This document shows positions 42,869-51,967 of a DNA stretch of 64,000 nt, in pieces. The DNA comes from J027 sp965215855 (GTDB taxonomy: Bacteria; Chloroflexota; Anaerolineae; Aggregatilineales; J027). The notes beneath the pieces are model-generated. The model was not told the DNA's origin, did no database searches, and saw only the letters and a program-made list of their open reading frames with translations. The translations under genes were made by a program, and so were the position numbers. The stretch's first letter is position 1. Each line of letters begins with the position of its first letter. Location: NCBI GenBank assembly GCA_965215855.1, contig CBDCER010000003.1, positions 2,232,001 through 2,296,000 on the forward strand, read 5' to 3'.

Positions 42869-44146
42869 ATGCGGCATAACATTGACCAGGTAAAACTCGG
42901 TCCGCGAGCCGATGCCATATCTCAGGCCGTGCAAAACTGTGTTCATTGTGGCTTGTGCTTGGCGACATGCCCCACTTACCGACTCCTGGGTGAAGAAATG
43001 GACTCACCACGTGGACGCATTTATCTTATGAAGAATGTGTTGGAAAATGCGATAACTGCCCAGGAAATCCAACAGTATGTTGATCGCTGTTTGGGCTGTC
43101 AGGCTTGTGTCACCGCCTGCCCGTCGGGTGTGGAATATGGTGATTTGCTGGCTGGATACCGCACCCATGTTGCACCTGAGCGCAGCCGATCATTAGTGGA
43201 GACGATTGCTCATCGTCTGATCTGTACCACGCTCCCGTATCCGCAACGATTTCGGTGGGCAGCGCGGGCAGGCCGAATGGTGAAGCCCTTGCGTCGTGTG
43301 TTGCCCAATAAATTGAGTGCGATGTTGGGATTGTTACCGGGCAAACTGCCCCCCGCCGACCCATTGCCCGATATTGTGGCCGCCAAAGGCCAACAGCGGG
43401 CGCGAGTTGCTTTGCTGGTTGGGTGCGTACAGGAAGCTCTGGCACCGAATATCACGCGGGCCGCAGTGTGCGTTCTCGTGGAAAATGGTGTTGAAGTGGT
43501 GATTCCGCCCAATCAGGGGTGTTGCGGCGCGATTATGCTGCATGTTGGGGAAGATCGCCTAGCGCAAAAGATGGCTCACCAGAATCTGAGCGCGTTTCCG
43601 CACGATGTTGACGCTATTTTGACGACAGCAGCAGGTTGTGGCTCTGGCATCCACGAGTATGATCTGCTTTTTGCTGGTTTGCCTGAACAGGCCCGTGCCA
43701 CTGATTTTGCCGCCCGCGTCCAAGATGTGAGCGTGTTTCTGGATGAATTGGAGATTATACCTCCGCCATCATTATCTAAACCACGCGAAGTCGCGTATCA
43801 AGATGCCTGTCACTTGCTTCACGCCCAGGGTATCCAGGATGCGCCGCGTCGCTTGCTGGAGCGTATTCCCAACCTGACTCTCCGTGAATTGGCGGATGCG
43901 GGGACGTGCTGTGGTTCAGCCGGAACCTATAATCTGGAGCAACCACAACTGGCCCGACAACTGGGGGAGCAAAAAGCTGAAACTATTCGCCGAGCTGGGG
44001 TGGATATGGTTGTTTCCGGCAATATTGGGTGTATCACGCAAATCAAAACTATGCTCAATCAGGGGGCAGCAACAACACCCGTTTTGCACATCATGGAATT
44101 GCTAGACATCGCTTACCGAGGTCTGGATATTGGAATTGGAGAATAA
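42869..44146 (+). CDS. glcF: Glycolate oxidase iron-sulfur subunit GlcF
   Basis: 425 residues. Two [4Fe-4S] motifs: CVHCGLCLATCPTY (about 24-37) and CLGCQACVTACPSG (about 76-89). Two cysteine-rich CCG domains follow, with GCCGAIMLHVG (about 214) and CCGSAGTYNL (about 349), which probably bind a further cluster or a quinone-reducing cofactor. It takes electrons from the flavin subunits to the quinone pool. It ends two bases before the ATG of the antiporter gene. Confidence 0.92.
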   Translation: MRHNIDQVKLGPRADAISQAVQNCVHCGLCLATCPTYRLLGEEMDSPRGRIYLMKNVLENAITAQEIQQYVDRCLGCQACVTACPSGVEYGDLLAGYRTHVAPERSRSLVETIAHRLICTTLPYPQRFRWAARAGRMVKPLRRVLPNKLSAMLGLLPGKLPPADPLPDIVAAKGQQRARVALLVGCVQEALAPNITRAAVCVLVENGVEVVIPPNQGCCGAIMLHVGEDRLAQKMAHQNLSAFPHDVDAILTTAAGCGSGIHEYDLLFAGLPEQARATDFAARVQDVSVFLDELEIIPPPSLSKPREVAYQDACHLLHAQGIQDAPRRLLERIPNLTLRELADAGTCCGSAGTYNLEQPQLARQLGEQKAETIRRAGVDMVVSGNIGCITQIKTMLNQGAATTPVLHIMELLDIAYRGLDIGIGE

Positions 44147-44148
44147 TC

Positions 44149-45204
44149 ATGGACGCACTTATCAGTTTTCTCATTATCATCGTTGCGATCTATGTCCTGG
44201 CCGTGATTACCGAGGAGTTCTTCGTCGTTAGTTTGGATGAAGTTTCCAAACGATTGAAGCTGCCATCTGATGTAGCCGGAGCCTCTCTGATGGCAGTCGG
44301 CTCATCTGCACCAGAGCTATTCATCGCCTTGATTGCTGTTTATCGGGGTGGCGAACATAGCGAAGTTGGTATTGGGGCCATTGTCGGCTCGGCGATTTTC
44401 AATATTCTGGTGATTACGGGCTTGGCAGCTGTAATTGCAGGTAATTTGAAAATGAAGCGTGGTGCAGTAGAACGCGACATTATCTTTTATATGGGCAGCA
44501 TCGCCATTCTATTGTTTGTCTTTTGGGATGGCGATATTCAGTTAGTAGAAGCCCTGGTTATGCTGGCAGCTTATGTGGGTTATCTGGGAGCCTTGTGGTA
44601 TTGGAGCCGGACTAATCCTGAAGATGCGGCCACTGAAACTATTGGGGGACATCATGTTAAAACTGAACCAGAGGGTCCGTTTAGCTTGCTTAATAATTTG
44701 ATGGAAAAAACCTTTCGCCTGGTGACACATGACCCAGAGAAGAACTATATTTGGACGTTATTGGTATCCATTGCGGCCATTGCAGGCTTGAGTTGGGTAT
44801 TGGTCGAAAGTGCAGTAATTATGGCAGATGCCCTGAGCTTGTCGCCTGTCATTGTTTCGCTGACGCTTCTGGCAGCGGGAACCTCTGCGCCGGATCTGAT
44901 TGCGTCGGTGGATGTGGCTCGTGACGGGCGCGGCGCAATGGCGGTGGCGAATGCAGTGGGGTCCAATATTTTCGATATTCTGGTTGGGTTGGGATTACCC
45001 TGGTTGCTGGCACTGCTTTTCATTGAACCAGAGGTATTGGTGGAGACCGATGGCCTTATCGAGTCGATTTTCTTGCTGAGTGTGACTACTGTATTGTTAT
45101 ACGTGTTTTTGAATACAGAACGCCAGCTGACTCGACGTGAAGGGTGGGCATTGTTGGGAACCTATGGCATCTATGTAATATATGTGATAGTTTCGACATC
45201 TTAA
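44149..45204 (+). CDS. Calcium/sodium antiporter family protein (CaCA)
   Basis: 351 residues from the ATG at 44149, with GGAG upstream; the longer frame lies within glcF. About ten membrane segments. The two alpha repeats are clear: GSSAPELFIALIAV ... GAIVGSAIFNILVI (about 57-90) and AAGTSAPDLIASVDVA ... ANAVGSNIFDILVG (about 243-283). The acidic residues Glu and Asp in the (S/T)SAP(E/D) motifs bind the cation. It exchanges Ca2+ for Na+, H+ or K+. Co-transcribed at the end of glcDEF but functionally unrelated, as far as I can tell. Confidence 0.9.
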   Translation: MDALISFLIIIVAIYVLAVITEEFFVVSLDEVSKRLKLPSDVAGASLMAVGSSAPELFIALIAVYRGGEHSEVGIGAIVGSAIFNILVITGLAAVIAGNLKMKRGAVERDIIFYMGSIAILLFVFWDGDIQLVEALVMLAAYVGYLGALWYWSRTNPEDAATETIGGHHVKTEPEGPFSLLNNLMEKTFRLVTHDPEKNYIWTLLVSIAAIAGLSWVLVESAVIMADALSLSPVIVSLTLLAAGTSAPDLIASVDVARDGRGAMAVANAVGSNIFDILVGLGLPWLLALLFIEPEVLVETDGLIESIFLLSVTTVLLYVFLNTERQLTRREGWALLGTYGIYVIYVIVSTS

Positions 45205-45240
45205 CGGTGTCTGTTTTAATGACTATATTTGGAGAATCGG

Positions 45241-45831
45241 ATGTTGATTGATTTCACACGGCTCAACAAAAAAGAAGTGACCTATTTAGAGTTTTCGCGC
45301 CAGTTCACGATTGATGATTTGCGGATGGCGAATCATGCGTCCATTGACCATATCCGCACGATCATCAAGGATGCCGATGATTTCCAAATAACGTTCGTAC
45401 CTCATGACCAAGAAGCCTACGATTCACACGCGCCAGATGAAGATCAGCACATTGGCTGGAGTCTGGCGCATCTGGTTTTGCATGTCACGGCCAGTGCTGA
45501 AGAAGGGGCAGCATTCGGTTCTATCCTAGCACGAGGAATTTCCATTGGCGGCCTGCGACTGCGCTATGAACCTAATTGGCGTGACGTGACCACGAAAGCA
45601 CAGGTTTTGCATCGCCTAGAAGAGAGTCGCCACATTCGATTGGCATATCTGGATACCTGGCCGGATGAACCGCATCTGGACGTATTTCGCGAAGTACCGG
45701 AGCATTCGCCCTGGTATCAACAGATAAACGCAGTGGCGTCGATTCTGTCAGGGCTGCGTCATGAAGCCGCACACTTCGAGCAGTTTGAGGATGTGGCCGA
45801 GCAGGCAAGAGTGGCTGCTGAACAACGATAG
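45241..45831 (+). CDS. DinB-like four-helix protein
   Basis: 196 residues from the ATG at 45241 (GGAG nine bases upstream). The helical fold, WSLAHLVLHVTASAEEG in the middle (about 78-94) with a histidine positioned as the first metal ligand, and LRHEAAHFEQF near the end (about 173-183) fit the DinB/YfiT-like metal-binding four-helix bundle. These proteins often act as thiol-dependent S-transferases (mycothiol or bacillithiol), but many remain uncharacterised. Last gene before the insertion sequence. Confidence 0.65.
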   Translation: MLIDFTRLNKKEVTYLEFSRQFTIDDLRMANHASIDHIRTIIKDADDFQITFVPHDQEAYDSHAPDEDQHIGWSLAHLVLHVTASAEEGAAFGSILARGISIGGLRLRYEPNWRDVTTKAQVLHRLEESRHIRLAYLDTWPDEPHLDVFREVPEHSPWYQQINAVASILSGLRHEAAHFEQFEDVAEQARVAAEQR

Positions 45832-45874
45832 ATGGTCTATTCCATGCGAGATTCGATGGGCAATCAGGAGGCCG

Positions 45875-45883
45875 CCAATTCGT
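45875..45883. repeat. Target-site duplication, left copy
   Basis: CCAATTCGT lies directly before the left inverted repeat and is repeated exactly at 47290-47298 directly after the right one. A perfect 9-base duplication marks a real transposition event and its exact ends. Confidence 0.92.
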
Positions 45884-47289
45884 GGGTGCATTCCAGATTG
45901 GGGGCAAAAAGAGTAAACTGGGAGAAAAGCGAGAAGGGTAAACAACAATGAAGTTGAGCGATGAAGAACTGTTGGCAGGACTGAAGGCCAGGGCAGAAGC
46001 AGAGCTGGAACGACTGATAGCAGAGAAAAAGTCAGCTAAGGAAATCAGCTTGGATGAGATTGAGGCCTTGGCGCATCAGGCTGGAGATGCCATCAAAGCG
46101 GAGATAACGGCAGGGTTGGTGGCACAGGCGAGCGAGGAAGCGAAGCCAGAAGGAGGCGTGAAGTGCAAGGGATGTGGGGTCAAGATGCGTAACAAGGGCA
46201 AGAAACCCAAGTATGTCAAGACGACCAGTGGGGATGTGGTCGTGCAGCGCGGTTACTACTATTGTGAGACATGCCGGATCGGCGTTTTTCCCCCTGGATC
46301 AGCAGTGGCGGCTGGGCAAGAGCCAGTATAGTGCGACACTGGCCTGCCAGTTGGTCTGGTTAGGCGGGTTGCTGCCGTATGGACAGGTAGTGCAGGTTAT
46401 GGAGCGGATCGGGCGGCAGACCATTCCGCAGAGCAATCTGTGGCGCGAGGTACAAGTGCAAGGGGAACGGCTACAGGAGGCAGTTGTGAAGCAACGTACC
46501 AGGGTATCGCCCGAACGGATTATCCTGGAGAGTAGCGACCAAGATCACCAAACACCCCAGGGGATAAGTATGGATGGGGGTATGGTTAATATCCGCGGAG
46601 AAGGCTGGAAGGAAATGAAAGTGGGCACGGTCTACACCATCGGAACGGCTCAACACGAGGCCCCCCTCACGGGCGAAACGGTTGACTTGCCAGCTGCCGA
46701 AACAACTTATTACACGGCGGTGCTGGGCAATGTGGCGCAGTTCAGTACGGCACTCTGGGCGCTGGCGGTTCAACACCGTATTCCTCAAGCTGCTCGTACC
46801 AGTGTGACTGCCGACGGAGCTGAGTGGATCTGGAACCTGGCGAATGATCTTTTTCCCGATAGTACCCAGATTGTGGATTGGTATCACGCCATGCAGCACT
46901 TGGCGCAAGCCGCCCATGCGCTTTTCCCTGACGATGACGACCATGCTCGCCGCTGGTTTCGGCGTATGAAAACGCCACTCTTTCGCGGTGAGATCTTCAA
47001 AATTACCACGGTTCTTAATGACCACGGTTTATCCGACCATGCCCGTTATTTTGACCGTCATCAACGGCGTATGCACTACCAGCAATTCCGTGCTGACGAT
47101 TGCTTAATCGGATCAGGTACCGTCGAAAGCGCCATTAAGCAATTCAAAGTCCGCTTGACTGGCCCTGGTATGCGCTGGGAACGTGCCAATGCTGATCGCA
47201 TGTTAGTCATTCGTTCTGCTATCCTGAGCAATGAATTTGATGCGCTATGGGACGCTGCCTGATGTTTGCCCCTAATCTGGAATGCACCC
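45884..47289 (+). mobile_element. Insertion sequence of the ISKra4 family, 1406 bp
   Basis: Terminal inverted repeats are 25 bases, 24 identical: the left begins GGGTGCATTCCAGATT and ends at 45908; the right is 47265-47289. A perfect 9-base duplication flanks it. It carries one transposase gene in two overlapping frames. The element sits between the DinB-like gene and the LysM/LTD gene without breaking either, and its right end is 11 bases before the -35-like region of the latter. The intact ends and exact duplication suggest a recent insertion. Confidence 0.92.
45948..47262 (+). CDS. ISKra4-family transposase with +1 frameshift
   Basis: Frame one (45948-46331) gives a helical N-terminus and a zinc-finger-like part (CKGCGVKM ... 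YYCETCRIGVFPP). Frame two takes over at the run TTTTTCCCCC (46285-46294) with FPLDQQWRLGKSQYSATLACQ and continues to 47262. It contains the DDE-like residues of the family (TADGAEWIW; VDWYHAMQHLA; GSGTVESAIKQFKVR; the E is in VESA). The join reads naturally as GVFPLDQQW if one C is skipped. This could be programmed +1 slippage at CCC-C, as reported in some members of this family, or a sequencing or mutational indel. The product is otherwise full length. Confidence 0.85.
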
Positions 47290-47298
47290 CCAATTCGT
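47290..47298. repeat. Target-site duplication, right copy
   Basis: CCAATTCGT, identical to 45875-45883, abuts the right inverted repeat. Confidence 0.92.
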
Positions 47299-47299
47299 T

Positions 47300-47334
47300 T
47301 TGAAATTGCCCCGTCTGTCAGCCTATGCTAAGAT
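47300..47334 (+). promoter_or_regulatory. Likely promoter of the LysM/LTD gene, next to the IS
   Basis: Two overlapping candidates: TTGAAA (47300-47305) with TATGCT (47324-47329, spacer 18), or TTGCCC (47306-47311) with TAAGAT (47329-47334, spacer 17). Both begin just outside the right target duplication, so the IS cut off any upstream control region. Confidence 0.4.
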
Positions 47335-47364
47335 GCCAGGGCAATAGCAAACGAGGAATTGTCT

Positions 47365-48363
47365 ATGACACGTCAGGCTTTGGCGGGCTTTATCGCCATT
47401 AATATTATTGTTTCAGTCGCAGTGGTCATGATGATCATTTTGCTGTGGGATGCTACCCACGAGCAAGACCCAATCATCGTCACTCGTGTCCACTCCACTG
47501 TTGTCACAGCTACCGGGCAACGACTAGACGTCGTGACTATGGTTGTACTCATTTCTGCGACACCGGGTGCACCTGTTGCTGATAGCGGAGGGCAGGGGCC
47601 TGCCACTGAAGTGCCGACCTTCACCACCTTCGATTCCACATCGGAAGGTGTGCCAACGCTTGACCCCGAAATTTTGGGCAACGTGACGCTTCCACCGTCA
47701 GCAGGTGGGAGTGGTGGCGACGGCGATAGTGTGTCAACCGGTGCACCAGATGATGGTTGTCAGCGATATGTTGTGGTTTCCGGCGATACCTGTGGTTCTA
47801 TCGCCGAACGCTTCGAAGTGGACACCGGAACACTAATTTCGCTGAATGACATTGATGCAGCCTGCCAGAGTCTCCAGGTCGGCCAAGAGTTGCGTATCCC
47901 TGGCCCCAGTTGTCAACCGCCACCGACTTTCACACTGACCCCAACCATCACCAGCACACCCTTTACCCTCGGCACATTCGTTGTGACCAACACGCCCGCC
48001 CCGACCGCGACTGATGCTGATGTTCAAATTGTACAGCTTTTCAACTTTGGTGATGTTACGCTGGAAGTAGTCGAAATTCAAAATCAGGGTGAAGAGGTTG
48101 TGGCATTGGGGGGATGGACATTGTCCGATATTGAGGGCAACATCTATACATTCCCCGATATTCGCATTCAACCAAACACAATCATCCGTATCTTTACGCG
48201 AGTTGGACAGAATACACCGGGCGCGTTGTATTGGAATGAGACTGTACCAGTTTGGGAAGTGGGCGATGTTGCCACGCTATCGGACGGTGCAGGTGCAATT
48301 CAATCTATGTTTGAAGTTGAAAGTGAAACCATCGACTTCAGTGGCGAGGACACCGACGAATAA
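47365..48363 (+). CDS. Membrane-anchored protein with LysM and lamin-tail (LTD) domains
   Basis: 332 residues from the ATG at 47365 (GAGGA upstream). N-terminal signal anchor (about 9-30). After a Thr/Pro stalk comes a LysM domain (about 134-180, YVVVSGDTCGSIAERFEV), a second stalk, and an LTD domain (about 220-320, VQIVQLFNFGDVTLEVVEI; VALGGWTLSDIEGNIYTFPD). LTD modules occur on exported bacterial proteins, often with nucleases or surface anchors. The LysM should hold it to the wall. Terminator at 48369-48401. Confidence 0.8.
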   Translation: MTRQALAGFIAINIIVSVAVVMMIILLWDATHEQDPIIVTRVHSTVVTATGQRLDVVTMVVLISATPGAPVADSGGQGPATEVPTFTTFDSTSEGVPTLDPEILGNVTLPPSAGGSGGDGDSVSTGAPDDGCQRYVVVSGDTCGSIAERFEVDTGTLISLNDIDAACQSLQVGQELRIPGPSCQPPPTFTLTPTITSTPFTLGTFVVTNTPAPTATDADVQIVQLFNFGDVTLEVVEIQNQGEEVVALGGWTLSDIEGNIYTFPDIRIQPNTIIRIFTRVGQNTPGALYWNETVPVWEVGDVATLSDGAGAIQSMFEVESETIDFSGEDTDE

Positions 48364-48368
48364 ACGAG

Positions 48369-48401
48369 CTTGCTGCCTATAGTGATGTAGCAGCAAGTTT
48401 T
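48369..48401. terminator. Intrinsic terminator of the LysM/LTD gene
   Basis: CTTGCTGC (48369-48376) pairs with GCAGCAAG (48390-48397), followed by four Ts. The convergent TPR gene ends at 48428. Confidence 0.7.
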
Positions 48402-48427
48402 GGTATGAAATATGGTGTTGGGAATCT

Positions 48428-48700
48428 CTAGTTATCGGTCGGATTCATCTCATCCAACAGGCGGCGAGCTTCAGTGTGGTGCGGATTGATGGATAGCACA
48501 TTTTCTAGCGCCACCCGCCGATCTGCTTCTTTATCAACCACTCGCGCTAACCCCAGCCAAACTGTTGTGCTGAACGGATGGATGATTGCTGCTTGACGGT
48601 AGTATTGATGCGCCTCGTCCGAATCACCTGCTTTTGCAGCAACCTGGGCGGCTTGACAAAGACGGATAAACTCCTCACGTTCGGTATTGCTTAACTGCAC
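48428..48700 (-). CDS. Small TPR-module protein
   Basis: About 90 residues from GTG at 48700, which shares one base with the stop of the preceding gene (TAGTG); a TTG five codons upstream is the alternative. It consists only of the two-hairpin TPR unit: an N-terminal helix (TEREEFIRLCQAAQVAAKAG), then HQYYRQAAIIHPFSTTVWLG and VLSINPHHTEARRLLDEM. The last matches the signature found in the three genes before it and at 13750. No membrane segment. Last gene of the minus-strand run from 54515. Probably a soluble partner or regulator of the anchored paralogues (inference). Confidence 0.7.
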   Translation of the reverse strand: MQLSNTEREEFIRLCQAAQVAAKAGDSDEAHQYYRQAAIIHPFSTTVWLGLARVVDKEADRRVALENVLSINPHHTEARRLLDEMNPTDN

Positions 48701-50274
48701 TATGGCATTATCCAATCATTGGCTATATCTGTGCGATCCGGATTATTGGTGAGCGCGAAAATCTCACCCGTCTCAAATTCATAGATATACACATCAAACC
48801 TGCCACCGCCATGATCTGATGAGAACACAATATACTGTCCATCTGGTGACCAACGAGGTTGAATGTCACGAGGCCCAAGATCGACCAAACGTTGGGGGGC
48901 GAGATCGTTTGTGGCGCTTGTTTCCGCGCCATCTCCCGCTGGTGTATGCGCTGACATGGCATCGGCGGCTGCGATCCAAATATCACTTTCGCGTGATCCC
49001 TCGGCTGTGCCACTATAGACAATCCAGTTGCCACCCGGCCCTCCCCAACTCGGCGCACTTTCCACTACTGCCAGACCATCCAACGTGACAAAGCGAATAG
49101 AGCCATCTATCACATTGATAATTTGCAGATCAACCCCACTGACGTCAGTCGCAGCACCATCAGCCACATACACAAGTTCACGGCCATCGGGTGACCAGGC
49201 GGGCCACGTTTCTTCTACCTCATCGCTGGTCAATTGGCGTAAAGGCGATGGCGTTTCATCTCCGCCTTCTGCAGGTGTCGGTGGAATAAACTCTGATGCA
49301 CTGATGATGTAAAGATCATTTTGCAGGGAGTTCGGTGCTTTCCCCACAAACGCCACCTGATCGCTCACTGGGGACCAAGATGGCATATCGGGTGAAAAGA
49401 TAATGGGATCGTTTCCCCAATATTCTGAGATCACTTGCGAGTTAGCACCGGTGATACTGGATACTTGCAATGTATCGGAAAGTCCACCCATGCCAAGCCG
49501 AACAAAGACATAGCGAGAACCATCAGGAGAAAAGGATGCGTAACGGCCTCGCACATCATCTAAACTGGCGGGAGTAAACCCGGATGGATCGCTGATTGGC
49601 ATTATCACAATTGGCTGAAATTCTCTATCGCCAAAAGCAGTGCCAGAACTGAACAGCAAACGCCCCGTTAGGCTTTCTGGGGGCGGTGGAAGAGTTGGCA
49701 GCGCCTCTGGAGGTAAAGGCGTTGGTGTGGCGGTGAGCTGTGGCGGGAGGGTGGGCTGTTGAAATGGCGTGGCCGTCGGTGGCGTTTGTGATAATACTTC
49801 TGGTGGTATGTCGGTGGCGGTGGGCGGAATCTCAGTTGGTGATGGTGTCTCTGTGAAGGAGGCAAGCTGTACCTGAGTGGGCAAGGCTTCATCCCCACCA
49901 CCGCCGATCACGGCGACCAGTATCACTGCTAGGATGATGATGGCGAATATACCCAACACCCCCATTATCATCATTTTGTTCTGTCCAGAGCTTTTGGATA
50001 CCCCAGCCCCCACTGCCTCTGTATGTTCAAGTTTATCGAGCAATTCTTGGGCACGGGTGTTATGCGGATTAATGAGTACAACGTTCGACAAGGCAGTATG
50101 ACGTTCCTCATCGGTTTCAGCCACGCTTGCCAGCCAGAACCAGGCGCGTTCATTGTATTGGTCAAGCTCAATCACCTGACGAAGTAGGCGGCGGGCGTCG
50201 TCTTTTTCACCCTGCCGCGCCGCCAGAATACCCTGTCTCAGCAAGTTGCCAACTTGCGGTGAGTCATTACTCAC
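48700..50274 (-). CDS. TPR module - TM - Thr/Pro stalk - TolB-like beta-propeller
   Basis: 524 residues from GTG at 50274 (AAGGTGG six bases upstream). The TPR module (about 8-75, VVLINPHNTRAQELL) is cytoplasmic; one TM segment at about 95-120 (IMGVLGIFAIIILAVILVAV) crosses the membrane. A Thr/Pro-rich stalk (about 125-200) leads to a six-bladed-type propeller of PD40/TolB repeats with WSPDGRELVYVAD and SPDGQYIVFSSDHGGGRFD. Outside it may sense protein or glycan ligands; inside it may recruit partners through the TPR. It has the same design as the gene at 50290-51960 upstream. Confidence 0.8.
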   Translation of the reverse strand: MSNDSPQVGNLLRQGILAARQGEKDDARRLLRQVIELDQYNERAWFWLASVAETDEERHTALSNVVLINPHNTRAQELLDKLEHTEAVGAGVSKSSGQNKMMIMGVLGIFAIIILAVILVAVIGGGGDEALPTQVQLASFTETPSPTEIPPTATDIPPEVLSQTPPTATPFQQPTLPPQLTATPTPLPPEALPTLPPPPESLTGRLLFSSGTAFGDREFQPIVIMPISDPSGFTPASLDDVRGRYASFSPDGSRYVFVRLGMGGLSDTLQVSSITGANSQVISEYWGNDPIIFSPDMPSWSPVSDQVAFVGKAPNSLQNDLYIISASEFIPPTPAEGGDETPSPLRQLTSDEVEETWPAWSPDGRELVYVADGAATDVSGVDLQIINVIDGSIRFVTLDGLAVVESAPSWGGPGGNWIVYSGTAEGSRESDIWIAAADAMSAHTPAGDGAETSATNDLAPQRLVDLGPRDIQPRWSPDGQYIVFSSDHGGGRFDVYIYEFETGEIFALTNNPDRTDIANDWIMP

Positions 50275-50289
50275 GAGCAACCACCTTCT

Positions 50290-51960
50290 TTAATTGATCG
50301 CACAGCGGAATGAAAAGTCAACGTCCTCTGGTGCAGTCACATCGCCACCCAGTACCCAGGTTGCGTCCAGGTTGTTGTCGGTCGATGTTGCTATTGACAA
50401 CCATTCGCGGCCATTCGGAGAAACCAACCATAATGTCGAAGATGAACTAGCCGGGGCATCGTCATCTCCGGCGACACGGGTTGAACTCACAATAATCCAT
50501 TCGCCATCTGGTGACCAGGCCGGGTCGCGTTCTTGCCAATCACCATCGCTGATGGAAAGCAAGGTCTCGGCGCTGCCGTCGGAACGCATTATGTAGAGGT
50601 CATTATCACCGCCGCGATTCGAAATAAATACAATGGTTGCCCCGTCGGGTGACCAGTGGGGCGAGAAGCTGCTGCCCGTGCCATTGGTCATCGGACATTC
50701 TTCAACATTGCCCTGGCGTGGCATCACAAAGATTTCGGAGTCACCGGGCTGGCCTTTATCTGATGTATAAGCAATATATTGCCCATCAGGCGACCACGTG
50801 GGTTGATGATTATCAAAAATATTTGTGGTCAGGCGGGTAGGGGCAGAACTGTCATCGACTGGCACAATATACAGGTCCAAGCTTCCCTCTGCATCTGACG
50901 TGAATACAATCTCTTCACCATCAGGTGACCAGGCAGCATCTGTCGTCCGTTCGGCTTGCAACGCAGTCAACTGACGAGCTTCGCCGCCGAATGTTGCCAC
51001 AATGTAAAGTTCCTGAATGTTGCCAACCTGTCCAGTAAACACAATAAATGTGCCATCAGGGGAATAATCGGGTGATGAGAGTTCCACAGAAGCTGGGCTG
51101 GGTGGATCTGATGTACCTGGCAGTGGCGGTAGCGTGATGGAAACCGAGTCGAAGTTCGCCCCATCGCCATCCACTACAAACAGCCGGTACGGATCACCTT
51201 CAGAGCCAGTGTTGCCGGAAAACAATACGGAATAGAGTTCTGGTGGATTGGGAGTGGGTGTATTGGTCGGCAATTGTGTTTCGGTAGGTGTTGCTGTGGG
51301 CGGCAATGTCGGTGGCAACTCGACAGTCGGGGTCAGCAGAAAGACGGACGTTGGGCGTGGTGTACTTGTGATAGTGGGTGGAATAGATGCTAACGCCACC
51401 GCCTCGGCAGTCTGAGTTATTTGTAGCACGCCGGATGTGGGCGTGGGTGTCTCGTCCTCGTCCGTATCGACATAATCCAGTAAAAGAATGACTGCCAGGG
51501 CCAGCACCATAATCCCAATACCTGCCACAATTAGCATCGGCACGAGGTTCGGGCCTTCACGCCGCACACCCGACCACATCTCGCCAGGCATTTGCTGACG
51601 GCTGACGGGCTGAAACCAGTCGCGATCTTCTTCAAAGCCCTCGCGGGTGGTGGTGCGCTGAGTCATCAATGGGCTGCGAAAACCCATTTCTTCTTCTTCA
51701 CTAGGCGGCATGGAATCTTCGAGGGCTTCCAGGGCCATCTGCGCGTTTTGATTGTGTGGATTCAGTTGCAGCACACGCCGCAAACAACGCAGCCGGTCGT
51801 CAACTGTATCAGAGACTCGTGCCATCCATAGCCAGGCGGTTTCGTTAGTGGGATCGGCGTCGATCACACTCCGAAGATAGTCACGGGCAATAATGAAGTT
51901 GTTGTTTTCAGCAGCTTCAATACCCAGTCTTAAGAATTCACGAATTTCGCTTTGGTCCAA
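50290..51960 (-). CDS. TPR module - TM - Thr/Pro stalk - TolB-like beta-propeller (paralogue)
   Basis: About 556 residues. I place the start at TTG 51960, which follows GGGGTG at a suitable distance and the preceding stop by eight bases; a GTG at 51993 inside the upstream gene is possible. The TPR module (about 3-75, VLQLNPHNQNAQMAL), one TM (about 140-165, VPMLIVAGIGIMVLALAVIL), a Thr/Pro stalk and PD40 blades (ITYTSD-type: WSPDGEEIVFTSDAEGSLDL; WSPDGQYIAYTSDKGQPG) follow in that order. It is a clear tandem paralogue of the following gene. A cell-surface sensor is the best guess; ligand unknown. Confidence 0.78.
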   Translation of the reverse strand: MDQSEIREFLRLGIEAAENNNFIIARDYLRSVIDADPTNETAWLWMARVSDTVDDRLRCLRRVLQLNPHNQNAQMALEALEDSMPPSEEEEMGFRSPLMTQRTTTREGFEEDRDWFQPVSRQQMPGEMWSGVRREGPNLVPMLIVAGIGIMVLALAVILLLDYVDTDEDETPTPTSGVLQITQTAEAVALASIPPTITSTPRPTSVFLLTPTVELPPTLPPTATPTETQLPTNTPTPNPPELYSVLFSGNTGSEGDPYRLFVVDGDGANFDSVSITLPPLPGTSDPPSPASVELSSPDYSPDGTFIVFTGQVGNIQELYIVATFGGEARQLTALQAERTTDAAWSPDGEEIVFTSDAEGSLDLYIVPVDDSSAPTRLTTNIFDNHQPTWSPDGQYIAYTSDKGQPGDSEIFVMPRQGNVEECPMTNGTGSSFSPHWSPDGATIVFISNRGGDNDLYIMRSDGSAETLLSISDGDWQERDPAWSPDGEWIIVSSTRVAGDDDAPASSSSTLWLVSPNGREWLSIATSTDNNLDATWVLGGDVTAPEDVDFSFRCAIN

Positions 51961-51967
51961 TTTGTCA

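Noticed and set aside
45832..45883. Interruption of a gene by the IS
   Set aside because: Joining the flanks at the target duplication gives no continuous reading frame; the target was intergenic.
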